From contig NZ_JADNQW010000005.1 of NCBI RefSeq assembly GCF_015709455.1, positions 1,426,001 to 1,490,000 on the forward strand: 64,000 nucleotides of DNA, given 5' to 3'. The notes under the pieces are model-generated. The model saw only the letters and a list, made by a program, of their open reading frames with translations. It had not been told where the DNA came from and ran no database searches. Position numbers and translations under genes: made by a program. Within the stretch, counting starts at the first letter, position 1. The number at the start of each line of letters is the position of its first letter. Source of the stretch: Methylosinus sp. H3A. Its GTDB lineage: Bacteria; Pseudomonadota; Alphaproteobacteria; Rhizobiales; Beijerinckiaceae. Below, piece by piece: positions 56,656 through 64,000 of this stretch.

Positions 56656-56817
56656 TTATAAGGAGGAATCTGCGGGCGGCAATGCCGGCTTCGGCGCGAA
56701 CAGGCGTTCGATTTTGTCCTGACCCATGCTGTCGAAGTCGACCGGGGTCGTGATCTGGCCGGCCATGCATCCAAGCCGCGAGACCGACCCGGACGGAGAC
56801 TCGGCCCCACAGATTAC
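56656..56817 (-). pseudogene. Possible Phd-type antitoxin C-terminal remnant
   Basis: An open frame reading SVSRLGCMAGQITTPVDFDS, then MGQDKIERLF, to a TAA at 56656. The pattern resembles the C-terminal, toxin-binding end of Phd/prevent-host-death antitoxins (small residue, G-x-I, VP-DFD, then an acidic helix ending LF). No N-terminal domain or toxin is found. The rest of the gap 56818-56977 shows no gene. The family match is from memory and weak. Confidence 0.35.
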
Positions 56818-56977
56818 TGACCCGAACTGGCCAAATCCTTATTTTCCTCACCCGCCATGGCGCCAATTGGGGCGAGCGGTCCGATCATGTCAAGGCGCGG
56901 TGGAGCAGTTTGAATTTCCCTTTTTGACACGAAGCGGTCGTTGATGCTTTCCGAAAGCAGCCCTTCAGCGGAGGCCG

Positions 56978-57733
56978 TCAGCGATGCAGCTCTGCTGCAT
57001 TCGCTGGGTCGGGCTCGTTCCTCGTAGAAGGCAGAGCCCATCGCAGCGCATCTGGCAGCGTATGGCTCCATGCTGCGAAATCGTGACCTCCATCGAATTC
57101 GACATAACGAGGTTGGTAGCCGTGTCGCAGCAATGCGTCTCGAAATCTCTTCACCGCTTCGATCTGGGAGACTGCCTGCAAAACATCCTCTTTGTGCAGA
57201 ACGTTTTCCTGCGTCTCTTGAAGACCCACATCCAGGTAAAATTCTGTTTTTGGCTTGGGATCAAGTTTCTCAAAATAATCGATAATCCAACAATCGTTTG
57301 ACCAGAATGAGCCGGACTGGGCGATCACCTTCGTGAATCGGGACGGATTCATCATAGAGACATAAGCCGCGGCCAAACCGGTATAGCTAAGACCCGCGAT
57401 CACGCGCTCCTGGGCTTCGTGCGCCCTGAGATAGGCTCTCTCCAGCCACGGGAATAATTCTTCTTCTATGAACTGAGCGAACGGAGGATAGCAGGGGCAC
57501 TCCACCCACCTGGATGCGGCGCTCTCCATTGAGACAAAGACAAAAAGTGAACTATCAATGTCACCCTTGGAGTTTAGGGCGTCGATGATCGATGTCGCGC
57601 CAACACGGTCTCGGTAAAGCTCCGCATCCAGAAACACCGTCACGTTCGTGGCCCTATGCTCCGGCTCACGCACCCATACCGCCCGCTCATTCGCAAGGTG
57701 GATGCTCTTTAAAGTGTGCTGTGTTTCTTTCAT
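56978..57733 (-). CDS. Esterase D/enterochelin-esterase-like hydrolase
   Basis: A 251-residue protein. The nucleophile elbow GLSYTGLAAAYV (GxSxxG), PSRFTKVIAQSGSFW and a terminal FDGGHDFAAWSHTLPDAL with the catalytic histidine match the Fes/esterase D family. These act on siderophore esters or other thioesters or esters. The DNA is clearly less GC-rich than its neighbours and lies between epmB and epmA, so it was probably acquired by transfer. Start ATG 57733. Confidence 0.8.
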   Translation of the reverse strand: MKETQHTLKSIHLANERAVWVREPEHRATNVTVFLDAELYRDRVGATSIIDALNSKGDIDSSLFVFVSMESAASRWVECPCYPPFAQFIEEELFPWLERAYLRAHEAQERVIAGLSYTGLAAAYVSMMNPSRFTKVIAQSGSFWSNDCWIIDYFEKLDPKPKTEFYLDVGLQETQENVLHKEDVLQAVSQIEAVKRFRDALLRHGYQPRYVEFDGGHDFAAWSHTLPDALRWALPSTRNEPDPANAAELHR

Positions 57734-57771
57734 TTTTTGCTCAGATTCGCAGTCCAGCTGTATGAAAACCG

Positions 57772-58815
57772 TCAGAGCGGCGTCCCCGTCTCCGCCACAG
57801 GCGTCCACAACACTTGCTCGATGCGCTCCGCCCCGCTCGCCAGCATGACGAGCCGATCGAAGCCGAGCGCCACCCCGCTCGCCGGCGGCATATGGGCCAG
57901 CGCCGCCAGAAAATCCTCGTCGATCGGATAGCGGTCGCCATAGATGCGGGCGCGCTTTTCCATCTGCTCCGTGAAGCGACGGCGCTGCTCGGCGGGGTCG
58001 GTCAGCTCGCCGAAGCCGTTGGCGAGCTCCACCCCGCAGGCGAAAAGCTCGAAGCGCTCGGCGAAACGGGGGTCTTCCGCCTTGGGCCGGGCCAGCGCCG
58101 CCTCGCTCGCCGGATAGTCGCAGAGCAGCGTCGCCCGCGCCCGGCCGAGCTGCGGCTCCACCTTCTCGGAGAGAATTTTGCTGAAGAGGTCCGACCAGTC
58201 ATCGTCCGCCGCGACCCGAATCCCGTCCCGCTCGGCGGCGCGGGCGAGGCCGTCGCGGTCGCCGATCAGCGCGGCGAGGTCTATGCCCGCATAGCGGTCG
58301 AAGGCCTCGCGGCAGGAGATCGCCTCCGGCTCCTCATAAGGATCGACGCTCGCGCCCCGATAGGCGAATCGCTCCACGCCCAGGGCCTCGGCGGCGGCGG
58401 CGAGCAGGCCGGCGCAATCCTCCATCAGCCGCTCGGGCGGCTCATTCGCCCGATACCACTCCAGCATGGTGAATTCCGGATGGTGCAGGGCGCTGCGCTC
58501 GCCATTGCGGAACACGCGGGCGAAGGTGAAGATGCGCTCCTCCCCCGCCGCCAGCAGCTTTTTGCAGGAAAACTCCGGCGATGTATGGAGATAGAGCCGG
58601 CTCGCCTCCCCCGCGTCCGAGACCAGATCGACGCCGAAGGCGCTGATATGCGTCTCATTGCCGGGCGAGAGCTGGAGCGCCGCCGTCTCGACCTCGGCAA
58701 AGCCCTCGCGGAGGAAAAACTGCCGCAGGGCGGCGGCGATTTTCGCGCGAGCCTTGAGAAATGGCTTGCGATCGGCGTAAACATCCCGGGCCCACCAGGG
58801 CGACACTCGCGTCAT
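57772..58815 (-). CDS. epmA: EF-P--(R)-beta-lysine ligase EpmA
   Basis: A 347-residue paralog of class II lysyl-tRNA synthetase without the anticodon domain. It attaches beta-lysine to a lysine of EF-P. Motif 2 region: RVFRNGERSALHHPEFTMLEWY. Motif 3: GVALGFDRLVMLASG. The N-terminus (ARAKIAAALRQFFLREGFAEV) matches the family. efp lies divergently upstream, and epmB is two genes downstream. Confidence 0.94.
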   Translation of the reverse strand: MTRVSPWWARDVYADRKPFLKARAKIAAALRQFFLREGFAEVETAALQLSPGNETHISAFGVDLVSDAGEASRLYLHTSPEFSCKKLLAAGEERIFTFARVFRNGERSALHHPEFTMLEWYRANEPPERLMEDCAGLLAAAAEALGVERFAYRGASVDPYEEPEAISCREAFDRYAGIDLAALIGDRDGLARAAERDGIRVAADDDWSDLFSKILSEKVEPQLGRARATLLCDYPASEAALARPKAEDPRFAERFELFACGVELANGFGELTDPAEQRRRFTEQMEKRARIYGDRYPIDEDFLAALAHMPPASGVALGFDRLVMLASGAERIEQVLWTPVAETGTPL

Positions 58816-58884
58816 TCGTCGAGCCGTTCAAAGGTTCGAGGGCGGCGGCCGGGTTCCGCGCATGACGCGCGGATCGAGCCTTCA

Positions 58885-58934
58885 AGAGCGCTTTCCGCTC
58901 GAACGTGACCGTTCGAGCGATCAGAACTCGCTCC
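58885..58934. repeat. Palindromic repeat, family A copy 2
   Basis: It matches the 1995-2046 element at nearly every position, with the same GCTCGAACG / CGTTCGAGC palindrome. It lies in the epmA-efp divergent gap. Confidence 0.75.
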
Positions 58935-58944
58935 ACTGCAAATT

Positions 58945-58982
58945 AGACCCTTTTCCGATCCGTTTCGATCGGAAAAGGGTCT
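58945..58982. promoter_or_regulatory. 16-base perfect hairpin upstream of efp
   Basis: AGACCCTTTTCCGATC / GATCGGAAAAGGGTCT with a 6-base loop, ending 51 bases before efp. It could be an efp leader structure or a repeat. There is no T-run. Confidence 0.45.
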
Positions 58983-59033
58983 GAGGCGTTCATAGACCCG
59001 CCGCGCGCGGCCAGCAATCGAGGATGAAAAATC

Positions 59034-59603
59034 GTGAAAGTCATCGCCAGTTCGATCCGAAAGGGCAATATCATCGAGAAGGAGGACGGCCATCTCTATG
59101 TCGTTCTGAAGGCCGAGAGCTTCTTCCCCGGCAAGGGCACGCCGACGACGCAGATCGACATGCGCCGCCTCGCCGACGGGGTGAAGGTCGCCGACCGCTA
59201 CAAGACGACAGAGCAGGTCGAGCGCGCCTTCGTCGAGGATCAGGATTTCAGCTATCTCTTCGGCGACGACGACGGCTTCACCTTCATGAACACCGCGACC
59301 TATGACCAGGTCATCGTGCCCAAGGATGTGATCGGCGATCAGGCCCAATGGCTGCAGGAGGGCATGGTCTGCATCCTCTCGCTGTTCAATGGCGTGGCGG
59401 TCGGAATCCAGCTTCCCGCGCGCGTCACGCTCGAGATCACCGAGACCGAGCCGGCGATGAAGGGCCAGACGGCCTCGTCTTCCTACAAGCCCGCGATCGC
59501 CTCCAACGGCGCCCGCGTGATGGTGCCGCCGCACATCCAGGCCGGCACGCGCATCGTCATCCAGACGGAAGACGGCTCTTACGTCGAGCGCGCCAAGGAC
59601 TGA
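59034..59603 (+). CDS. efp: Elongation factor P
   Basis: A 189-residue factor that rescues ribosomes stalled on polyproline. The modified lysine is expected at K34 in [12 protein letters not shown], the usual position. Three beta domains are inferred from length. The start is GTG, with AGGA 9 bases upstream; the ATG at 59024 is out of frame. The EpmA/EpmB genes nearby predict beta-lysylation of K34. The hydroxylase EpmC is not in the window. Confidence 0.96.
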   Translation: MKVIASSIRKGNIIEKEDGHLYVVLKAESFFPGKGTPTTQIDMRRLADGVKVADRYKTTEQVERAFVEDQDFSYLFGDDDGFTFMNTATYDQVIVPKDVIGDQAQWLQEGMVCILSLFNGVAVGIQLPARVTLEITETEPAMKGQTASSSYKPAIASNGARVMVPPHIQAGTRIVIQTEDGSYVERAKD

Positions 59604-59789
59604 TTCGAGGCCCCCGTCCTCTCGTTCCCCCGATTCGCGGGAGAGGGAGTCTTCGACGTCTCGCGAACCTTTGATGAAGCGCCGAATCTGCGCCCTCTCC
59701 CGCGAAGCGGGGGAGGGTCGGGGAGGGGGCTCGAGCGCCCTTCACATTCGGTGATGCGACTCAGTCGTCCACGCACGACCGCCGACTCA
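59604..59789. repeat. Repeat cluster between convergent efp and vsr
   Basis: It contains degraded CCCTCTCCCGC-type palindromes (for example CGCCCTCTCCCGCGAAGCGGGGGAGGG). No gene is seen. It probably serves as the shared 3' end of efp and vsr. Confidence 0.6.
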
Positions 59790-60194
59790 CTACTCACTCA
59801 AAAAGTCCCGCAGCTTCGCTTCCAGCGTCGCGCGGTCCTTCAGCTCGCATTCCCACACGACGAGCGCGCGCCAGCCGAGCGCGGCGAGCCTCTCCTGATG
59901 CGCAATGTCGCGGGCGCGATTGCGGGCGATTTTGGCGCGCCAATAATCGGCGTTGGTTTTCGGCTGCCGCGCGCCGCGCGCGCAATCATGCCCATGCCAG
60001 AAACAGCCATGCACGAAGATGGCGCGTTTTCTCCCCACATAGGCGATGTCGGGATTGCCGGGCACATCTTTGCGATGCAGCCGGTAATGCGGCGCGAAGC
60101 CGCGCAACATCGTGCGCACTGCGATTTCGGGAGAGGTGTTGCGCGACTTTACGGCGCGCATCACGGCGGAGCGTCGGGCGGGGTCTTCGGCCAT
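59790..60194 (-). CDS. vsr: Very short patch repair endonuclease
   Basis: A 134-residue mismatch endonuclease that nicks T:G mismatches arising at 5-methylcytosine. The sequence shows MRAVKSRNTSPEIAVRTMLR, NPDIAYVGRKRAIFVHGCFW and HGHDCARGARQPKTNADYW, all typical of Vsr with the conserved Asp and zinc-binding His/Cys. It ends the pair with a DNA cytosine methyltransferase gene 7 bases upstream, the usual dcm-vsr partnership. Confidence 0.95.
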   Translation of the reverse strand: MAEDPARRSAVMRAVKSRNTSPEIAVRTMLRGFAPHYRLHRKDVPGNPDIAYVGRKRAIFVHGCFWHGHDCARGARQPKTNADYWRAKIARNRARDIAHQERLAALGWRALVVWECELKDRATLEAKLRDFLSE

Positions 60195-60201
60195 GGGGGC
60201 C

Positions 60202-61353
60202 TCAGGCGGCGGCTCTGGTGAGGCCGCGCGAAGCTTCGAGCAGCGGCTCGAGAATCTGCGCCGCGAGATGCCGCGCCACGGGCGCGACGACGCCGTCGCC
60301 CGTCAGATGATAGGCCTCGTTATAATTGCGCGGCAGCAGGTAATCTTCGGGCAGGCCCATCAGCCGCGCCGTCTCGCGCGCCGAGATCAGCCGCGAGCGC
60401 ACGCGCCCCTTCTCGACGAGCAACACGAATTGTCGGCTGGAGCCGCCGGTTGGCGTGCGCAGGCAGCCGGCGAGATCGTCGAAACGCGCCTCGGCGCGCT
60501 GGATTTTCTCGCCACCCACGCCGTAGCGCGTGCGCCGATAGAGCGCGCCGACCATGCGTCGCCCGGAGGCTTTCGCGGCTTCTACTTTAGCGCGATTGAC
60601 GTCGCTCATCTTGGCGAGCAACGCTCGAGTCTCCTCGCTCTTGTGCCAGGCGACGCCTTGCGGCGCATCGTCGATGACCTCCGCGAGGCCGATGTTGCGC
60701 GCGGCGGGCGCAGCGAGCCGCCACCATATCCATTTTTCGCGCAGCGCGCGCGGCAGGCGCTCATGCGCGGCGGTCAATGCGCGCGTATGCCAGAGCGGAG
60801 AGGGCTCCGTCGCCGTCAATTCGGACGATGGCGCGATATCGCCCTGCAGAGCGACGATGAACAGGCGCGGACGCGATTGCGGCACGAAGAGCGCCGCATC
60901 TATGACCAGCGCGCCGAAGCGATAGTTCTCGCCGCCGAGCGCGCGGCAGATGGCCGTAAAATCCTCACCGCCATGCGAGGTCAGCGCGCCGCAGACATTC
61001 TCCAGAACCAGCAGCGGCGGATGGCGTCCCTCTTTGCGCAGCTTTTTGACGATGTCGAAAAACGGCCAGAAGCTTCCCGAGCGCTCGCCCTTCAACCCCG
61101 CGCCGGCGCCGGCGAGCGAGAGATCCTGGCAAGGGAAGGAGGCCCAGACGAGATCGGCGCGGCCGGGCAGATCGGCGGTCGTCACCTTGCGCACATCGCC
61201 GGGAAAGAGCTCTTCGCCGCCCCAATTGGCGCGATAGGTCTCGCATTTTTTCAGGTCGAAATCATTGGCGAAGAGGCATCGCCAGCCCGAGCCGAGCCCG
61301 GCGCGCGCCATGCCGCCGCCAGCGAAGAATTCGTAATAGCTCGGCTTTTCCAT
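60202..61353 (-). CDS. DNA (cytosine-5-)-methyltransferase
   Basis: A 383-residue Dcm/HpaII-type enzyme. The SAM site is YEFFAGGGMARAGL. The catalytic loop PCQDLSLAG contains C75. ENV occurs near residue 117, and PQSRPRLFIVAL is the motif with conserved arginines. The target-recognition region spans about residues 190-290. No restriction gene is nearby, so it may be an orphan methylase. The 4- to 6-base target cannot be told from sequence. vsr follows at once. Confidence 0.93.
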   Translation of the reverse strand: MEKPSYYEFFAGGGMARAGLGSGWRCLFANDFDLKKCETYRANWGGEELFPGDVRKVTTADLPGRADLVWASFPCQDLSLAGAGAGLKGERSGSFWPFFDIVKKLRKEGRHPPLLVLENVCGALTSHGGEDFTAICRALGGENYRFGALVIDAALFVPQSRPRLFIVALQGDIAPSSELTATEPSPLWHTRALTAAHERLPRALREKWIWWRLAAPAARNIGLAEVIDDAPQGVAWHKSEETRALLAKMSDVNRAKVEAAKASGRRMVGALYRRTRYGVGGEKIQRAEARFDDLAGCLRTPTGGSSRQFVLLVEKGRVRSRLISARETARLMGLPEDYLLPRNYNEAYHLTGDGVVAPVARHLAAQILEPLLEASRGLTRAAA

Positions 61354-61390
61354 GCGGCGAGTCTAGCGCGATTCGAGGGGCGGCGACATG

Positions 61391-61430
61391 CCCCCACTCC
61401 GGCGCTCCCGCGCTTCGCGGCGGAGGGGGT
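61391..61430. repeat. Degenerate palindrome between methylase and ccmH
   Basis: CCCCCACTCCGGCGCTCCCGCGCTTCGCGGCGGAGGGGG. It separates the methylase/vsr pair from the ccm genes. Confidence 0.55.
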
Positions 61431-61443
61431 TAGACTCGGCGCT

Positions 61444-62109
61444 TCACGGCGGGTTCGCGGAGCCTTTGCCGCTTCCCTCTCCCGCGTCGGCGGAGGAGGC
61501 TGTGGGAGGGGGCTCCACCCCGAGCGCCTGCAATTGCGCGCGTTCTTCCTCCGTCAGCGCGAGCGCGCCGGTGCGTCGCCGGTCGCGTCGCACCGCGGCG
61601 TAGATCGCCCATGCGCCGCCGAGGAGAGCGATCGCGGGCGCGGCCCAGAGCAGCAGCGTCTCCGGCTTGACGGGCGGACGCAGCAGCACGAAATCGCCGT
61701 AGCGCGCAACGACATAGTCGCGCACTTGGGCGTCGCTCGCGCCGTCTTTCAGCCTCTCGCGCACGATGACGCGCAAATCCTTGGCGAGAGGCGCGTCGGA
61801 ATCGTCGATCGACTGATTCTGGCAGACGAGACAGCGCAATTCGCTGGCGATGGCGCGGGCGCGCGCTTCGAGCTTGGGATCGGCGAGGAGCTCGGAGGGC
61901 TCGACGGCGAAGGCGGGGGTAATGCTCGACAGAAGGGCGACGACGATGTGCGCGGCTCCCCTCTCCCGTGCGCGGGAGAGGGTGGCTCGACGAAGTCGAG
62001 ACGGGTGAGGGCCCGCGCCGAAGCCCTCATTCGCCGCGCATTCGCGTGGCGCCTTCTCCCGCAGGCGGGAGAAGGGGAGAACGGCGAGTTGACGCAACAT
62101 TCCCATCAT
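61444..62109 (-). CDS. ccmH: Cytochrome c maturation protein CcmH
   Basis: A 221-residue inner-membrane protein that reduces apocytochrome c for heme attachment. The redox motif is ELRCLVCQNQSIDDSDAPLA. A membrane helix lies near residues 155-175. The signal peptide is unusual: after MMGMLRQLAV comes a stretch of about 42 residues encoded by palindromic repeats before the normal VVALLSSITPAFAVEPSE. Its start overlaps the ccmF stop (ATGA). No later ATG or GTG start exists in frame, so translation probably begins before the repeat. Confidence 0.9.
   Translation of the reverse strand: MMGMLRQLAVLPFSRLREKAPRECAANEGFGAGPHPSRLRRATLSRARERGAAHIVVALLSSITPAFAVEPSELLADPKLEARARAIASELRCLVCQNQSIDDSDAPLAKDLRVIVRERLKDGASDAQVRDYVVARYGDFVLLRPPVKPETLLLWAAPAIALLGGAWAIYAAVRRDRRRTGALALTEEERAQLQALGVEPPPTASSADAGEGSGKGSANPP
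61958..62075. repeat. Family B repeat pair inside the ccmH signal sequence
   Basis: Two units, 61958-62011 and 62024-62075, in opposite orientation with a 12-base spacer. Each has the CCTTCTCCCGC-like core and the CCCTCATxCG tail seen at 12.1-12.4 kb. The arrangement equals that flanking the DUF559 remnant, but without cargo. Confidence 0.8.
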
Positions 62110-64000
62110 TCCGCCGCCTGCGCTTGCGCCGCCGCGCGGGCGCGGGAGGCGACGCCGATGCGCAGACGCCGATCCGCCAGCGAGAGGCCGCCGCCGAGCG
62201 CCATCACCACGGCGCCGAGCCAGATCAGCAGCACCAGCGGCTTGTAATAGAGCCGCGCATCCAGCGTTCCGTCCTCATGCTGCTCGCCGAGCGCCGCATA
62301 GACCTGTCCGAAGCCGAGCGTGACGATGCCCGCCTCGGTGCGCGCCATGCGCCGCGCTTGATAGAAGCGCTTCGCCGGCTCTATGCGCGCGATCGTCTCG
62401 GCGCCTTTGCGCAGCGCCATCACCGCATAGGTCTCCGTGTAATTGGGGCCGGCGCGCGAGGCGATGTCCTCGATCGCGATCTGGTAAGGCCCGACCTCAT
62501 AGGCGACGCCGGGTTTCATGGCGACGATCTGCTCGACGCCCCAGCCCGTCGCGGCGAGGCCGAGCAGGGTGAGCCCCATGCCGGCATGGGCGACGGCGGT
62601 TCCCCAGGCCGAGAGCGGCAGGCCGCGCAAACGCGCGAGCGCATTGCCGAGCGTCGCGCGCTGCGCGATGTCGGTGAAGGCGCCGATGACGAGATAGACG
62701 GCGAGACCGGCCGAGACCACAGAGAGGACGGGCGCGCCATAGAGCGCGCCGAAACCCGCCAGCGCGACGACGCCGGCCGCGAAAGCTGCGCGCAGGCGTT
62801 GCAGCGCGCCGACGAGATCGCCGCGCTTCCAGGCGAGCATCTGGCCGATCGGCATCAGCAGAATGAGCGGCAAAGCGAACGGAATCAGGACGATATTGTA
62901 AAACGGCGCGCCGACTGAGATTTTTAGACCCATCGCGTCTGTCGCCAGCGGATAGAGCGTGCCGAAAACGACGACGAAGCAGACCACCGTCAGCAGCAGA
63001 TTATTGACGACCAGCGCGCCCTCGCGCGAGATCGGCGCGAAGAGCCCGCCCGTCGGCAATGCGCTCGCGCGCAAGGCGAACAGCGCCAGCGCGCCGCCGA
63101 TGAAGAAAACGAGAATGGCGAGAATGAACACGCCGCGCTCGGGATCGCTGGCGAAAGCATGCACGGAGGTGAGCACGCCCGATCGCACCAGGAAGGTGCC
63201 GAGCAGGGACAGCGAGAAGGCGAGAATGGACAGAAAGATCGTCCAGACTTTGAGCGCTTCGCGCTTCTCCATCACAGCGGCGCAATGCAGCAGCGCCGTG
63301 CCGGCGAGCCAGGGCATCAGCGACGCGTTCTCGACCGGATCCCAGAACCAGAAGCCGCCCCAGCCGAGCGTGTAATAGGCCCAATAGGAGCCCATCGCGA
63401 TGCCGAGCGTGAGGAAGATCCAGGCGGCGAGCGTCCACGGCCGCACGAAGCGCGCCCAGGCGGCGTCGATGCGTCCGCCGATCAGCGCCGCCGCAGCGAA
63501 GGAGAAGACGATCGAGAAGCCGACATAGCCGAGATAGAGCAGCGGCGGATGAATGGCGAGGCCGGGGTCTTGCAGAATGGGATTGAGGTCGCGGCCTTGC
63601 CACGGCGGATCGGCGACGCGCGCGAAAGGATTGGACGTCAGCAGGATGAAGGCCAGAAAGGCCGCGCCCATCAGCCCCTGCACGGCGAGCGTGTCGGCGC
63701 GCAGCAGATCCGGCATGGCGCGCGAGAGCAGGGCGATGGCCGCGCCGCAAGCGGCCAGAACCAGCACCCACAGCAGCATGGAGCCTTCGTGATTGCCCCA
63801 GACGCCGGAGATTTTATAGATCATCGGCTTCAGCGAATGCGAATTCTCGATCACATTGACGAGCGAGAAATCCGAGACGACATGCGCGTAAGTGAGCGCG
63901 CCATAGGCGAAGGCGACGAGAAGGAATTGCGCGACCGCCACGGGGCGGGCGACGCGCATCAGCGAAACATCGCGCAGACGCGCGCCGGCGAAGGGAAGAA
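62106..64000 (-). CDS. ccmF: Cytochrome c maturation protein CcmF (5' end outside window)
   Basis: A large membrane protein of the heme lyase complex. The heme-handling WWD-type motif is WGGFWFWDPVENASLMPW. Other conserved parts are YKISGVWGNHEGSMLLWV and GGALALFALRAS. The first ATG in view is at 63959, but conserved coding (PFAGARLRDVSLMRVARP) extends to the window edge, so the gene starts beyond 64000 and is partial. It is translationally coupled to ccmH. Confidence 0.95.
   Translation of the reverse strand, partial: LPFAGARLRDVSLMRVARPVAVAQFLLVAFAYGALTYAHVVSDFSLVNVIENSHSLKPMIYKISGVWGNHEGSMLLWVLVLAACGAAIALLSRAMPDLLRADTLAVQGLMGAAFLAFILLTSNPFARVADPPWQGRDLNPILQDPGLAIHPPLLYLGYVGFSIVFSFAAAALIGGRIDAAWARFVRPWTLAAWIFLTLGIAMGSYWAYYTLGWGGFWFWDPVENASLMPWLAGTALLHCAAVMEKREALKVWTIFLSILAFSLSLLGTFLVRSGVLTSVHAFASDPERGVFILAILVFFIGGALALFALRASALPTGGLFAPISREGALVVNNLLLTVVCFVVVFGTLYPLATDAMGLKISVGAPFYNIVLIPFALPLILLMPIGQMLAWKRGDLVGALQRLRAAFAAGVVALAGFGALYGAPVLSVVSAGLAVYLVIGAFTDIAQRATLGNALARLRGLPLSAWGTAVAHAGMGLTLLGLAATGWGVEQIVAMKPGVAYEVGPYQIAIEDIASRAGPNYTETYAVMALRKGAETIARIEPAKRFYQARRMARTEAGIVTLGFGQVYAALGEQHEDGTLDARLYYKPLVLLIWLGAVVMALGGGLSLADRRLRIGVASRARAAAQAQAAE

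Noticed and set aside
59790..61353. Complete restriction-modification system
   Set aside because: Methyltransferase and Vsr are present, but no restriction endonuclease gene is seen next to them.

Overview
The window looks like chromosome from a GC-rich alphaproteobacterial methylotroph of the Rhizobiales (Hyphomicrobiales), most likely a serine-cycle (type II) methanotroph such as Methylocystis or Methylosinus. The basis is a nearly complete serine-cycle cluster, Rhizobiales-type small proteins and repeats, and a bacteriohemerythrin. No methane monooxygenase gene lies in the window, so the methanotroph label is an inference.

0.3-13.8 kb: one-carbon assimilation, all on the + strand. The order is ftfL, sga, hprA, mtdA, fchA, mtkA, mtkB, ppc, mclA, gckA. 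Formate enters through formyl-, methenyl- and methylene-H4F. The C1 unit goes to serine, then hydroxypyruvate, glycerate and PEP. PEP is carboxylated, malate is activated by malate thiokinase and cleaved by malyl-CoA lyase to glyoxylate and acetyl-CoA. Serine hydroxymethyltransferase, malate dehydrogenase and enolase are not here. A decayed DUF559 nuclease gene flanked by inverted palindromic repeats separates mclA from gckA.

13.8-18.3 kb: a putative zinc-uptake unit behind a Zur-box-like palindrome. It holds a 57-residue membrane protein, a ZnuC/ZnuB/ZnuA-type ABC transporter, a DUF3617 protein and a CobW-family GTPase with a long His-rich stretch.

18.4-26.9 kb: hisS with two small upstream genes, a Tat-exported beta-helix protein, a DUF1217 protein, a lipoprotein, an outer-membrane beta-barrel protein and rpsA.

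27.3-31.1 kb: an uncharacterised two-gene operon (SagB-type flavin dehydrogenase plus AAA+ ATPase) divergent from a 105-residue protein. 31.2-36.0 kb: leuA behind a leucine-rich leader peptide, then acnA. 36.0-40.9 kb: a LysR regulator with twin palindromes, two peptidoglycan enzymes (L,D-transpeptidase, MepA), msrA, tRNA-Ser(GGA), tRNA-Gly(GCC) and sdhE. 40.9-55.5 kb: mfd, a dicarboxylate symporter, hydrolase, ABC-F ATPase, bacteriohemerythrin, DUF2336, CAP-domain lipoprotein, a lower-GC glycosyltransferase and a large MscS-type channel.

55.5-59.6 kb: the EF-P module (epmB, epmA, efp), interrupted by a low-GC esterase gene. 59.8-61.4 kb: Vsr endonuclease plus DNA cytosine methyltransferase. 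61.4-64.0 kb: cytochrome c maturation genes ccmH and ccmF, with ccmF cut by the window end.

A striking background feature is several families of palindromic repeats, found between genes, as shared terminators, and apparently inserted in frame inside two genes (ccmH signal peptide and epmB N-terminus). One family also brackets the DUF559 remnant, which suggests a possible mobile repeat/nuclease relationship.
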